Positions 40,701 to 53,481 are shown, counted from the first letter of the stretch. The stretch is 64,000 nucleotides of DNA from Neelides folsomi (GCA_034687125.1 JAQGBZ010000194.1:54430-118429), one strand, 5' to 3'. Numbers and translations are program-made. Notes: generated by a model from the sequence alone, not told the origin.

Positions 40701-43700
40701 TTATTTGTAAAGATATAAAATAACTTAAAAATCATAAAAAATGTATCTTGTAAGTTTGTATGCTACTTAATATATGGAACGTTAAAGAGCAAATACGATC
40801 TCGTATATTAGACAAGCAAATTTGCAACTAATTACAATACTTTAACTTTAGTTTATAAAGTTTCCTTAAGGCCTATAATTATTAAGGCCCTTATTTTGAG
40901 GTAGAAAATGAGGGGGAAATATTTAGACTGTCTAACTAAGCCAGGAGGATTTTAATTTTGGCCACATAGGGCTTTTTTTGGTTATTATTTCTCCGCGGGT
41001 TGGGATCGATTTTATAGATAATCCTTGATCTTAATGAAAGGAGAGACAAGAAGGAAGGAGGATTAAAGCCAACCTTCTTTTTACCTTCATCTCCTCTAGA
41101 AAAGGGAATCATGAGATTTTGTTCTTCGGATGTGCCAAAGTAACTTAATACTTTCCCATGAAACCCGTCTCATCTGTCCAAAAGTCTCATTTACTAAATG
41201 CGCCCTTCATGTTAAATTATGAAAACTGCGCTTCTCTTCTTCCTCTCATTAATCCTCCAAACGAGGGATGGAATAACCTGCCTTTTCCTACAAGAATTAT
41301 ACAGAATCATCTTTTTGCAAATAAATGATTTTTTTTCTTTATGGAAAGTGAAGACCATGTTCCATTATGGAAATCCCAGTCCTTCAATTTCACTCATTTC
41401 CTGCTTAAAATCCTACTTTTATTACGCGCAATCATTGCACGTTTCATATGAAATATACGATTGTTTATAGTGAAATAACTCAAAGCATTTTTAATATAAA
41501 ATTATATCAGTAATTTTTTTAAAAATAACACGTCTTAGTATATTTATTATAAGGAATTTTGGCAAGCTAATGAAAACATGTTGGTTTTTTGGCAATGATG
41601 TGTACCAAGCCCCTTTTGTCTTACATCAATATTTCATGAGTGCCTTTCTGTATTTGTATTTACTTTTTTTACTCCATGTAATGGAGTGTAAAGAGAATAG
41701 AAAGTGGAATAGGAATCTCGAGAGATTTTGAAAAAATTGTAATTTCCTTGTAGCAGAGTTGATTTTGATCTTGGATGAGATGATTTAATGGTTTATATAA
41801 ATCATTATCATTTTGAAAGGGTCCTTAAACCCACTCTCATCCCCAGGAGAGTTTCTTCCTGAGAATTCAGATTCGGATAAATGATCCCTCTACGGCCACT
41901 CTCTCAGATATCACATGAATTATTCTCGGGCATTAATATTATGAAGTGTGGGGCCATGGGAAAAGTTCCCTTAACTTCCGGACACATCCAAAATGAAATT
42001 GAGAACGTAAGACACCGAAACCTCCCCTTCGGAAGACGTAGGAGGATAAACCAAGGTATAATTTCCAACTTTCTCTATTTATCTCAATTTTAAAAGGAGT
42101 TATGAGTCAATTCTCCCTCGACCCTCGCGCTCAAACACTACCATATTTTCCATAAGGAATACTCACAAGAAACAAACAAGATCTTAAATAATCATCATAA
42201 TTGCTCCTCAAATATTTGGATTGCATTTCCTATTAAAACAGTACTCTTACTTCTAGCAAATACAATCGTATACCGATATTATTATTTTTGGTACCCCATA
42301 AGCTCAAAACCAACAATGCGTATCGTACATAAGTTCTTAATATTTTCTTAATAAGAGAATTTATTTAGGAAATATCAGTAGATGAAAATGTTATATTTCT
42401 GACTAAAAAAGGAAACTCTTTGGATAATACATGCATAGCTATGCTTAGCTTAAGAGAAATATTTATCTACAGAATTTAATAGTATTCTATACAGTATTTA
42501 ATACAGTATTTACCATATGTGTATAAGTATGCTGCAATTTAGCAAATGAAGATAAATATTCTCCTCGTCTATTTCATTATTTGTTTATACTCGCTTATAC
42601 TCGTCAGTTTTTATGAAGTAATTGCACGGTTAACAAGTTTAGTTTAAAAGTTCCCTAAGTTGGGGAAAGTTATAAGTTTTTGGGAAGTTGGTCATCATCT
42701 GCTTTTGATTTCCTTCCCGCCGCACAATTTGCATCCCATTCGGAAAAAGAAAGAAAGAAATCAGGACCAGAAATGGAAACTGAGAACTTAACTGCAAATT
42801 ACTCAAATCCTTTTCCTTGGGCCTTGATGATAACTTTGGCCGCGACGGGAGGGGGGAGAAACTATTTATGCATTTCCTTCCCCGGCAGTTAAGCCGAAAG
42901 TTGAGGAACTGGCTGGAGAAATAATCAGAATAATAATGATCTTTTAGAAGTATTAAAGGAATGATGAGGCCGTTTGCATCTTCAGGCGGAAATATCATTT
43001 TGAATAATGTACAATTTGCTCCTTTATACACAAATTCTACACCACACATTCTTGACTTGTAAAATTGAACACTTTTCGCCATACATCATATTTATCAGAG
43101 GAATGTCATATTATAATTGACCTTTTTATCCAAACTTTAATTTTTTTTAATATTCATTTTAGTGCATTAGATTTTTTCATCTTACTATCCTACAAGATGA
43201 ATTCTTTCTTGGAATTACTAAGCCAGTAATTAACGCAGATAATAAGGGAAGAAGAATTGAGGATTTTTCTAGGAAAAGAAGAAGAATTTTATGAAAGTAG
43301 GAAACTGTGATGGATTGGATAGGACATTATCACAGTGAGGTTCCTTCCTCTCATCACTTCCACCACTCCACTTTCACTTCCCTCGGAGTAAAAAAATTCG
43401 GATGCGAATGTCAAACCTTCATTCTTTCCCGATTCTTTCCCTCAACACTTTTCCAAATGTAGTCTGAAAACTCGATTTTTAATTTTTATTCTTTTGAATT
43501 GCCACTTAGATTCCTAAATGTGAAATATTATCATTCCATTTCTTTATGATGACACATAGCAATAAATCCAAACTTCCCAACGCATTTACATACACATCTT
43601 TTGTCGTCGTAAAATAAGGGACAAATGGAATAATTTATTTTTTAATGTATCCTTTTATGCCTATCATATACTTTAAAATATCCAAATAAATCTATATTCT

Positions 43701-46346
43701 CGACATAACAAATGTACATGATGGCTCTGTTATGTATGATTATGTTTAAATACAATAAATATCAGTAGTTGTTTTTACAATGATAAACTATAGCATATTA
43801 TAAACAATTCCGAATAAAACATTGAGCATATAGTTGATTTTTAACTTCTGCATTTTAGTGTTAATATTCAAGCTAAAAGCTTTTGGAATTTATAGAAAAA
43901 GAAAGTGAGGAGCGTCTCTAGCGTTTTTCACCTGTCAGAGCGAGTGGAGTGGGTGAGTTGTCAGGAAGTGGGAGGGTGTGATAGCGGGTAATGCGGAGTC
44001 AAACAACTACACTCCGTCTCTAAGTGTAATCATCCCCGATTTACGTCCTACTAATGGGGAATTAGACGCGTGGGGAATGGGCCCATATCTACCCTCACTT
44101 TTATAATGACTTCATCCGGGAGAATCTTCGACAATAACATTACAACTAATGATGAGCAATCCCCCCCTCACCGCCGACTATCCTCCTCAATTGAACCCCA
44201 TTCCACATAAAAACCCATATAAAATTCCCATTCACTCCAGCCCTTATTTATTCCTAAAGTTTATCATAAAAATTCAATTTTTGGTTTAATCATCTCAAAT
44301 GAACGGGACAAAGTAATTATACTTTGCATATTTAATTTTTATTTGTATATTTAATTTCGCAATAATTTTATTGCGAAAGGTTTATTTCGTAGTTGGCATT
44401 TATACCAAGTCACAAAATAGTTTTGACAAACAAGTTTTTGGAATACAGTCAGTTAGTAAAATGAGTGGGCGGAATTTGGTGGAAAATTCGCGAAATAAGG
44501 AATAGAAAGAAAAGTTTTATGAACTAAGGGAGATGAACCTTATCCAATAAAATTGGGCGTGGGAGTGACATTTGAAGTCGTTTGCCCTCGAACTCACCTG
44601 GGCCAATGGATAAACCATCGTGGGCATTGGATTCAGATTTGAGAAAGTTAGGTCATGAGGGAACTGAGGGAGTTGTTGAATGAATAGAGCATTGTCCCCC
44701 GCTTCCTCCCACCCACTTATCCCCTTCTTTCCCTTCCGGATAAAATCAACAACACTGACTTCCCCACCTCTCTCCTGAGATAGAAATGAGGGAAAGGCAA
44801 TCAGTAATTTGAGCTTTGAGGAGTCTCTTGAGACATTTCCAGCTTACCTTCACTTTTAAACAACTCACTCACTTCCCAAGATGTACGTGCGAAGAAGTGA
44901 AGTTCTAAGTAAGCCAAGTCCGGGCCAAGTCCTTAAATCTCTTCCATGGACGACACTCATCTTGAATTTTCCCTCTTGGTCGATAAAGTTGGAGAGTAGA
45001 GCAAAATAACGAGCTTTACTTTTTCAAAGCTCATCCTTGATATATTATTAATAATGAATATATGTAATACGTGGACAACTTGAAGAAAAGTTGAGCCTTT
45101 TGTTTCACAACCTTGGGATAAGTATTACTTATAATAAATGTAATGCGCAATCTAATGAATGCCAATATATCTCGTACCAGAATAAAGTGAATTGTTGAAA
45201 GGCGAGCAAAGTTGATAAAGAAGGGATATAATTATAATTTATAATTCGTTTTGAATGTGAACAGTTTAATTCTTTTGTGGACTTATAACCAAACTAAAGC
45301 TGATTTTGAGGATAAGTGGAATGATTTTGAGTTGAGAAGTTTATGGGGTTTGAAGTGGAAGCGAGGAAATGAGACATATGAAAATGGCATAGTAAAATTT
45401 ATTATGGCCCTCATGATGGCTCCCTTTTGTCATTTGTCATAAAGGGTTGGGTTGGAAAGTTCTTTTTGGGTTGAAGTCAACTTTGTTGGAATTCATCGAT
45501 TCCGTTGATGCTCAATGTTTCGTGTATACTCAATTGGTAGAGGAATTTCCAAGAGCTCAATGCGAGTCTTCAAACGCACTCCTCTGGAGGCCAATCTTAT
45601 TCAAAAGAATAAATCCTGATTTTCTATACAGAAACAGTTTGGGATATAATAAATTACACATTAAACCTATTCTGTGTTTATACTCAATGATAGAATATTC
45701 TGCCTTGGTGTACTGCCTTATAAATTATAGCCAGTAAATTGAAATTTTATTGAGAGCTTCAATTTATGAAAATGTCAGGCTTAAATGGAGAAAGACCCCT
45801 GGTATATGAAACCTTATTTCGACCCAGTGGGTTCTTTTTCCATATGTTTTACTCGCCTAACCTTTCCCCACTTTCCCAAGTTTCCATCCCCCAACTGGGT
45901 CACTCTTTTCACACATGGGTTGGGAAAGACAAAAGGGAAGAATTTAATACCGCTCCCAAGAATCTCTCATAACTTTATCCATTAACTTTCTTTTGTTGCA
46001 AATATAGGCTCCACTTATCATACGACTTGAGGTTCAATCTCACTCAATGAAAACCATTAACAAGATTCGCTAAATATAATGAAATTCATAAATATTATGT
46101 ACTACATAATTAATATTATTTATCTTAATCTATTTTACTAAATATTAATACCTAATGATTGACAGTATTTTTGTATATGTACATAGTAGATCTTTTTAAA
46201 TAAAATTATGATATTTTGAAAATTCCGATAAATTAATTTTTATTAAAAGTATTTTATTATTTAGAAGTATTTTAATAAGTTCGTAGATATAAAATTGAAC
46301 AAGCAAAATAATTAAAATATTCTACCTATATCTTTCAATTTTCTAG
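34712..46346 (+). other. dpr large intron, 3' part
   Basis: These 11.6 kb of intron lie between the miniature transposon and exon B. They contain many short open frames on both strands, the longest being a 147-codon ATG ORF on the minus strand (42639-43082), none with a domain I recognise. The intron ends in a good polypyrimidine-AG acceptor (46333-46346). Several balanced-composition patches (for example 36370-36600, 39250-39650, 45250-45990) interrupt very AT-rich sequence. I see no further exons. Confidence 0.7.
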
Positions 46347-46557
46347 ATATCTTGGATTCGGAAACGTGATTTGCACATTTTAACTGCTGGTATTTACACT
46401 TACACGACCGATCAGCGATTCGTCGTCATTCATCCTGAGAAGTCAGAAAATTGGACTTTACAAATTAAATATCCCCAGACGCGAGACGAAGGCATCTATG
46501 AGTGCCAAGTAAATACCGAACCAAAAATAAGTATGGCCTTTTATCTCTCCGTCATAG
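46347..46557 (+). CDS. dpr: Dpr protein exon B: second half of Ig1
   Basis: This exon encodes residues 54-123, beginning ISWIRKRDLHILTAG. It continues through a YTYTTDQRF segment, then ENWTLQIKYPQ, and the strand F motif DEGIYEC with the second Ig1 cysteine (C106). The ISWIRKRD, TDQRF and WTLQIKYPQ stretches are hallmarks of Dpr Ig1, the domain that contacts DIP partners. The acceptor is tttcaattttctag and the exon starts in phase 0. The donor is ATAG|gtaag at 46558 and the exon ends in phase 1. N88 is a glycosylation sequon (NWT). The 16.5-kb upstream intron separates it from exon A, cutting Ig1 just before the core tryptophan W56. The continuity of the joined protein across this gap supports both boundaries. 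Confidence 0.96.
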
Positions 46558-49325
46558 GTAAGATCGAATTCTCTGAAGTAATTGAATTTGTTATCAGATA
46601 ACTCTTTTCTTTTGTATTTAATTCCTAGAACTTTCCTTTTAAATTGAACTTTCTTTTAAATGTAATTTGACACTTGTTTCCAATACAAACGGCATGGACA
46701 AATTAAAAGTGCATTAGGTAGTTGGGTTTTAATTTACCATTACATTAGTGAAAAGTTGAGAAGTAAAGCACAATCGAAATTGATACTAGCATGAATTTTT
46801 CATCTAATTTTAAACTTGAGATGTTCTAATTATCAAGAAATATTATAGTTTGGAATTGGATACACAAATTCGTAATTGGTATTGCTGAGATGAATATTTT
46901 AAAAGGTTACTAAATTCACAGCATGTGCAGAATATAGAGGATAATAAATAAAATTTAGATATTTTGTGCTGCAGGAGCTCCAACTTGCATTTCATCTGCA
47001 TTTCTCATTCATTTTCTTATTGCAGTGCAGTGCAATTTTGTTAAAAACTTGAATAAGTAGGCCAGGAAAGTTGTTGGAAAATACATGGGCGGATTTTGTG
47101 TTTTTTAATACTCCCACATCTCTCATTAATTCTCCCTCATATTGTAGGGTGTAGTTCTAATATTCATAAATTCATCTTGGGGAAATTTATACTCCGAGTT
47201 GAAAGAGTTCCGTGGAAAAGTTTGCGGCGTGGAGTTATAAAAATTAAATAAACCTCCCAGCGGAGCAAATCGGCGAATTAACCAATTAATCTACTTTATG
47301 AGCCAACTCCTTTCTAGAAATTCTACATATTTTGCAACATACAAAGAACATATGTAATATGCATCTCTGTGTGTACAGCTCATAGTGTAATCTCTGGCAA
47401 GTTTGTAGGTAAGACGTCGGGGAGATGATGAGTAGGGGCGGGAGGTGTAGAAGATAAAAGAACAACCAAGGTTTACGACTTAATTAAATGTGCTCTTATA
47501 GGGTTTGGAGGGAAGGTGGAGGAGATTTATTTCTCCTCCCTAATAACCCTCGCCCTCCTCTCAAATTAACGAAGGAGGTCGGGAGTTAATGGTCACCCAA
47601 AGATACCTGATTCTCTCCCAAACTTATTTACGACTTCCCTTCCTTCCGCTTTCTTCATCCTTTTAATGAAACTTATTATTATCGCATTATTTCTCTCACT
47701 AATTACAGCCTTTCTCCTCTTACCTATGTACTTAGCTTTTGTTACCCAACTTCTTTCAGAACACAAGTTTCATATTTAACAACGACCCGCCTTTGATATA
47801 ATAAGATCTAATGATGGGAAACTTGGATTTATATTTACAGTTACACTTACTATACCTATGCAATAAATATAGATACTGACCATATGACACAATAGCCTAG
47901 TTTTAAAAACGTTATAAAAGTTGCATGCTAAAATTATAGTATTAAAGATTTATACATTTATTTACAGTCGTAATAAACAAATTAAGAGGCTGATTTTATA
48001 TATTTTATGTATCTGGACATACATATATTATGTCCCAATTCATTTTAAATATGTCAAGTTGAAATATAAAAAGGGAAAGAATCGGAATGAGAGAAGAATA
48101 AGAAATTATCCTCTTTTCCCCACCCTTGAAGAGGTCAATTATGCTAATACGGGTATTTTATGTGTGAATGTGGTGGTGAGATCCTTAAGGGAAAGGAGTT
48201 CCGTCCCAAATTAGTCACGGTTCATCCCTTTGACATAAATTCCCTAATGAGCCTCTTCTCCCCTCTCCCCAACACCAGATAAAAAAGGCGCGGAGAAACT
48301 TCGCCGCAAATCTGAGAATACGGATTATATAAAATATACCATCCAGCTTATAAAATCTCTTATATTGGAGTAATAGACGTAGTAAAATAGGGGCCCAATT
48401 GTGGCGGGTTTAAAGGAAGACGTCGTGATGGAGGTTCCTTATAACTTCACTTGTCTCTTCGGATTCCTATCTTTCTCCTAATAAAGTGCGATGATAGGAA
48501 TCTTCACTACTCGGCGGACGTGCTTATAATATTGTTAGGAAATCTTCCGCTCCTTTTCCGTGCGTAAAGTAAGAAGAGGCGAGGAATTGAGAATTCCGCC
48601 CAATTCGATCGGAACCCAACTATTTATTCACTCATCCGTCTATCCCTTTGCAAAAATCGGCCTTCATACCCCTTTTACGCTTTACCAGCTCATTCTAATT
48701 TCTCCTACATACATTGGCGAAAGAAGAATTTAAATAGGAAATTAGACTAAGCTTAGTTTTAATTTTTTAACGTTATTGATTTTACCGTTATTAATTTGTT
48801 AAAAATTCATTAAGGAAATTAACTTATTTGATTGAAAAATTCATGTCAAACTGAAGTTAAATAGGTTTAAAAGCGTGGAATAAAGTATAAAAATATTTTT
48901 AAGTTGAAAAGTGGAAATTGACATGTTGGTGACAGTGACGTTAAGACGTTGAAACGAGTGAATGAATGAATAAACTTTCCTTCCAACAAACTTCTTTATG
49001 TTTATAAGGGACGAGTGAAAGTCTTGTTGATAAGTGTGCTCTTAGGTTTATATGAGAGTATTAAGATCCATATGAAAGCCCTGTAAGATCCATAAGATTC
49101 AGTTTGAGAATGAGTTGTGCAACGCTCAGCAGTAAGTGCAAGTGGCTCATCTTCCCAAACTTTTTACCGTTCATTTTCCTTGACTTGTGACACATTGTAG
49201 GAAGGAATTTATTCGGACAGGCGAGGAAGGGTTTCTTAGACTCCTCCATTTTCCTCCGGTTTTTAGGGATATAATAGAAGGTAAATGGATTTTCCAGTGA
49301 TTAATAGATTCTCTCCCTTTTTCAG
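46558..49325 (+). other. dpr intron between Ig1 and Ig2
   Basis: This is a phase-1 intron of 2,768 bp starting gtaagatc and ending in a pyrimidine-rich acceptor (tctccctttttcag). It holds only short open frames and AT-rich sequence. No repeat or gene is evident. Confidence 0.85.
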
Positions 49326-49429
49326 AGTCAAAGGCGCGTATGGTGGGAGGGACGGACGTTTACGTGAAGAGCGGAAGTTCCCTACGTCTCACATGTGAAG
49401 TCGAACATGGGCCACATGACATTGCTCAG
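49326..49429 (+). CDS. dpr: Dpr protein exon C: first half of Ig2
   Basis: This exon encodes residues 124-158. The first codon (E124) is split with exon B. The peptide runs ESKARMVGGTDVYVKSGSS and then LRLTCEVEHGPHDIAQ. The GGTDVYVKSGS stretch is the usual Dpr Ig2 entry, and C147 in LTC is the first Ig2 cysteine. The acceptor is ccctttttcag. The donor is CAG|gtgact at 49430, weaker than its neighbours but followed by a very short intron whose far side restores the frame. The exon enters in phase 1 and leaves in phase 0, exactly the mirror of exon A, which encodes the matching half of Ig1. Confidence 0.94.
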
Positions 49430-49601
49430 GTGACTATGAGTTTAAGATATAATCCAATATCATTCTGATATAATTTGATATAATTTTCAATTTTTAATAT
49501 CTGTACATACTAACTGTTGAGTTTAGAACTTCTATAGTAGATAGGTAATATATCGTATACAAAAGAGCCTATATTTTATTTATTATATTGTGTTCTCTTA
49601 G
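49430..49601 (+). other. dpr short intron inside Ig2
   Basis: This is a phase-0 intron of 172 bp with donor gtgactatg and acceptor gtgttctcttag. It is very AT-rich. It sits at the same structural place in Ig2 (just before the core Trp strand) as the 16.5-kb intron in Ig1. Confidence 0.93.
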
Positions 49602-49809
49602 GTTTTTTGGTATCATGGGTCAAGCATCATAGATCCATTGGGATTCTCTGGGGAACCCCCAGCCACTGACATCCGATTAGTGACTCAAAGGGGAGATCTT
49701 CTCCGGAGTCAGTTAACCATCCTGAAGGTAAAGTCCAACCATTCGGGGAATTACACTTGTTCCCCCACAATGTCAGCTCCTGCATCCGTCATCGTCCATG
49801 TCATCTCCG
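49602..49809 (+). CDS. dpr: Dpr protein exon D: second half of Ig2
   Basis: This exon encodes residues 159-227, from VFWYHGSSIIDPLGF to SVIVHVIS. W161 is the core tryptophan, and the strand F motif SGNYTC supplies C211. The loop between (GEPPATDIRLVTQRGD) is variable in the family. The acceptor is tgtgttctcttag after a 172-bp intron. The donor is TCCG|gtaag at 49810, leaving in phase 1. N204 (NHS) and N208 (NYT) are closely spaced glycosylation sequons. The Asp usually found six residues before the strand F cysteine is His (H205), unlike Ig1 where it is D100. The rest of the fold signature is intact, so I regard the exon as functional. Confidence 0.95.
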
Positions 49810-52800
49810 GTAAGAAAAAGTCGTTTGCTCCTCGTTCCGCTTTTCTTTTCGCATCCTTTGCTCCGCTTTCATTGCCTTCAGCCGGTCATTGAGCTTTTAA
49901 TTCCCCCTTTACTTCCTCGTAGAGATAAAAATGTGTGAAAAGTGTTTGCACATTTGAATACACAAGTTGTTTTTTCCAAATGTCCAATTTTCCTTACCCA
50001 GCACATGGAGGATTGTAGTTTTGGTAGTGAAGTGGGCCAACGGAGTGGATCGAATGGCGTAATTAAATAGAAGCACAATGCTCGTCCTATCCCTCCTTAA
50101 TAGACATCTAGAGGGCTAATGGACCCTCGAAGGTGCCCTAAACAATCTGTTGTGAGCCAAATACACCGTCGTCTCACATTGTTCATATCCCCCTTTGTTC
50201 CGGTCCATTCAAAGAAGAAATTCGAAGGATTCAAAATGTACCTTAAAGAATAGAAACCTGGTTAGATCAAACTGCTCACAAGGATTATACCAAACACAGG
50301 GACATATCAACACTGTTGAAAAGAGGTTGGAAAGGATGGAGATACACTGTAAGGATATAGGGGTATTATTTGAGTGAGGGAAAGGTTGACTCGTAAGATT
50401 GGCGATTCTGGGGAATTCCCATGAAGGAGAAATTGCAGTGTTTTATATACCCCCAATGGAACAATGGGCGAACATTTACCTTTAAGCCTCACTACTCTTC
50501 AACTACAGATTCCATTTCCTTTAAAGGATTAAAAGGACCTTGGTGTTGTTTGGTGTCTTGGTGGGTTTTTAAAAAAATGCTTTAATCTGATCCTTTGGGA
50601 TTTGAATAGTCCTTAATGTAAATAATTAAGAGTTAATCCTCAAATTAAAAAGGAGGGAAATGTCCAATCCTGAGAGAATCTCAAGATCTTGAGCTCAAAC
50701 GGACGCTGTTTCTTCACACAATGAGTGAACGGAGTCAAATGTCTTTCAATTTCCCCTCGCTTTTAATCCCCGCGTGGATTAGAAGAGGAAACGGGGATAG
50801 ACAGAATTGTGTAATTGGACGAGCATCCGCGGAGGTCTATGAGGAATAGGAGAAGGGCCCAGTGATAGTTTTTGATCTCATTTAATACTTCTTTTCTTCT
50901 GGTAATGGTGAAACTTGGAGAAGTTGAACTTCCTCCCCAAACGAGGAGAAAGAAGACGAGGAGAAACTGATGTGGAATAGAGGAAGGGAAAACTCTTGAA
51001 TTTGTGAATAAGAACCGGCAGGATTGGGGAGGGACGCGTATTATGCATTACGGACAATGAACTACTTTTTAAAATTACCCCATTTCGGAACCGGGCATTT
51101 CCTTGGGCTCATTCAATTCGGGAGGTTCGGGGAAAGGAGGAGTCTTTTAATTACATTGGGAAATACGAGGGAACTTTTCTTCCCGAACAATGGGGGCCGC
51201 GGAGGAAATTGAGGGGATGGTTTCAAATGGGCCTTTCGGGTGTTTGGAGGGATTCCGGTGAGGACGAGCGACGGATGCGGCACAAGACGCCACCCGCCAC
51301 TCCAACTTTCCAATTCCTCTCCAAAGTTACGGAAATAAAAAAAGAGGATTCTCCCTTTCACATGTGGCTCTTCACTCGGCTCACAATGTACAAACCTTGT
51401 TACGACTTAATGCAATTCGAAAGAGGAAACTTTCCTTCGACACAATGAGACCTCGTCGGGGTTCTCCAATCCGACTCTCATGACATTCAATTTTTAAATG
51501 AATTCCGCTCATTCCGCACTTTTCAATCCAAACTTTCTCAACATACTAAAACTTTCCTCAGTCCAAGAGATGAAAGAACCACATCATTTAATCCATTTGC
51601 CAAAACATAGGATTAGATTATAAATTAGTATCGATGAACTCAATAAATATCCGTGTTTAATTGTGAATGTAAATTCTGTTTCACATCGTGGAGAATTGAA
51701 AGCTTACAATAGAGGCAATAGATCTGAGAGCATTTTCCAATTTCTTATATTGCTCTCGATCAATGTTCAATTTGAAACGGAGTTTGTAAGTTGTGAAGAA
51801 ATGTTGTAACCTTAAGGGAAGACAGGTTGATTCTTTTGATGGGCGAAGATGGGTATCAATGACTTTCCCCTTTCTCCCTTCACATTTTTGGGTAGTTGTA
51901 ATCGTGTGAGGAAGTTTTCCTCGAGCTCCCACTTCACTCTTCAAGTCTTCCAAGGGAGGATCAAAGGGAGACTTGGAATCACGATCCGCCTATCTTCAAA
52001 TATCTTTGTGAAACTGAGGGTAAAAGTTTAAAGATAATATCTGATAAGTTCAAAGCACCCAACACTCATCCTCTCAAGTCCTCGGAAACCTCCCAAACTT
52101 CCTTTGCAATATATACTGATAGAATACTCAGAAATGCATTTTTGTATTTCCACTTTATTGCTCAAACTTCCCGCTTTTTCGATAAATTATTTTTTCTCAC
52201 AATTCTTGGTCCAGTCTTAAACTTTTCTCTTTGAGAGAAAATAGCCCCCGCTTTTAATTTTTTTATCTTCACATTAGTTGTAATTATTTTGCTCATAACA
52301 TGATAGTTTTATTACCACATTACCCTTATTGTTTGCCGAAGAATCGACTCAACAATGAGAAGTGAAAAGGAGGAATTTAATAGATAGGAAATATGTATTG
52401 TGTATAGGTATTACTATACGAGATTAACAAAAGGTTGAAAAAAATGAGGAATAACGGAAGTTTTGAAAGAAATTTTCCGAGAAGGTCTTTTAATATTGTG
52501 AAGGGGTTTGGGAAGGAATCAATAATTCAATTCAATAATGGTTCCCAATTCCCTCAACTTCCATCCTAATATCATATGATGATTGGGATGAAAATGGGAT
52601 TCTTCCTCTTACCTATGAAGTCTTATACTTCCTAATGGTTCATTTCCCCACTTATGACTTCTTCCAAGACTCCAAGAGTGAAGGTATATTTATAAGAGGC
52701 AAACCGCCGATTTTACCTTTCATCACATAATGGGGAGGGCCCATTCCTTCACATCTGAGATGTAAGGTGGATATTGGATTTTTTAATTAATAGAAGGAGG

Positions 52801-53335
52801 AATTCTAAAGAGACCTTCACTTTCATCGCATGGAACTCGATGACAATAAAGAAGAAGACGTCAGAAAATGGATTTATGAGTCTGAGCGGTTCAGAAATAT
52901 TTCTTCTATGATTAAAAGGATCATCAATATATATTTATTATATAGCTCCTTAATATTTAAAGGGGATATTGGATCTTATAAGAGACCCTTTGAAATTGAA
53001 CTTCCTTTGAAGACATTCCCTTGAATCAATTTCGATGAGCTTTCCTCCTCTGTTCAAAGCTCAAGATGGTCGCAAATTTTCCAACTACTGATATTACTAA
53101 ATATATAATGTAATATATATCAGTGCTATGATTGCAAATTGGGCTTATAAGAAAGGATTTTTTAGTATTGGCTTCTTCTCTTTGGTTTATTATTTTCCAC
53201 ATTTTTCATCATTTTGAACAGCTTTGCTTTTTAATGTCTTTTTACAGCCTTTTTAAAGCTTTCATTTCCACAAGCGTCTGGCTCCACTTTGGGTGAAATT
53301 GAGGAAAGTTGAAATATTGTTCTTGGTTTGTTCAG
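49810..53335 (+). other. dpr last intron
   Basis: This is a phase-1 intron of 3,526 bp with donor gtaagaaaaag and acceptor ttggtttgttcag. It includes a relatively balanced patch at about 50700-51450 with overlapping ORFs on both strands (for example 51113-51361 minus and 51209-51448 plus). None resembles a known domain. No other exon was found. Confidence 0.8.
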
Positions 53336-53481
53336 GTGAACATCCCGCAGCGATGCAACATGGGAACAGGAGCTCGTCAAGTAAATGTGACCTTTGCTCC
53401 CTTCACTACATATTCCTCTTCGGCCTCCTCAGACTTTTCTCGTCTTTCGCCCTTTTCACAGATTCATCGAGATCGAGATGA
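53336..53481 (+). CDS. dpr: Dpr protein terminal exon E: juxtamembrane motif and membrane anchor
   Basis: This exon encodes residues 228-275 and the TGA stop (53479-53481). The first codon (G228) is split with exon D. It opens with the GEHPAAMQHG motif that follows Ig2 in several Dpr proteins. A short polar serine-rich stretch (NRSSSSK) comes next, then CDLC (C245, C248) and a hydrophobic run at about residues 249-268 (HYIFLFGLLRLFSSFALF). The tail is TDSSRSR. The hydrophobic end with a serine-rich preceding segment fits a GPI-attachment signal. The seven polar residues after it would also fit a single-pass anchor with a tiny cytoplasmic tail. The acceptor is ttggtttgttcag. Another frame is also open here but does not join exon D in frame. 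Confidence 0.92.

Larger units (their letters stand above)
29709..53481 (+). other. dpr: dpr-family gene span (3' five exons; 5' exons not seen)
   Basis: This is the extent of the recognisable exons of a Dpr cell-surface protein, a two-Ig-domain neuronal recognition molecule. In Drosophila, Dprs bind DIP partners at synapses. Joining the exons 29709-29869, 46347-46557, 49326-49429, 49602-49809 and 53336-53481 gives 830 nt: 2 leftover bases, 275 codons and a TGA stop. Every junction uses AG acceptor and GT donor and keeps frame. Ig1 has C44, W56 and C106, and Ig2 has C147, W161 and C211 (numbering from the first whole codon seen). Potential N-glycosylation sites are N31, N88, N204, N208 and N238. 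The GEHPAAMQ motif after Ig2 suggests the Drosophila dpr6/8/9/10/21-type group, but the paralogue is not decided. The family is certain in my reading. The start codon, signal peptide and promoter are not identified. The introns are 16,477, 2,768, 172 and 3,526 bp. Confidence 0.95.

Noticed and set aside
41219-41470. Signal-peptide-like ORF (MKTALLFFLSLILQ...) as an alternative first exon of dpr
   Set aside because: It lies inside the Ig1-splitting intron, has no good phase-0 donor before its stop, and a start here would lose half of Ig1.
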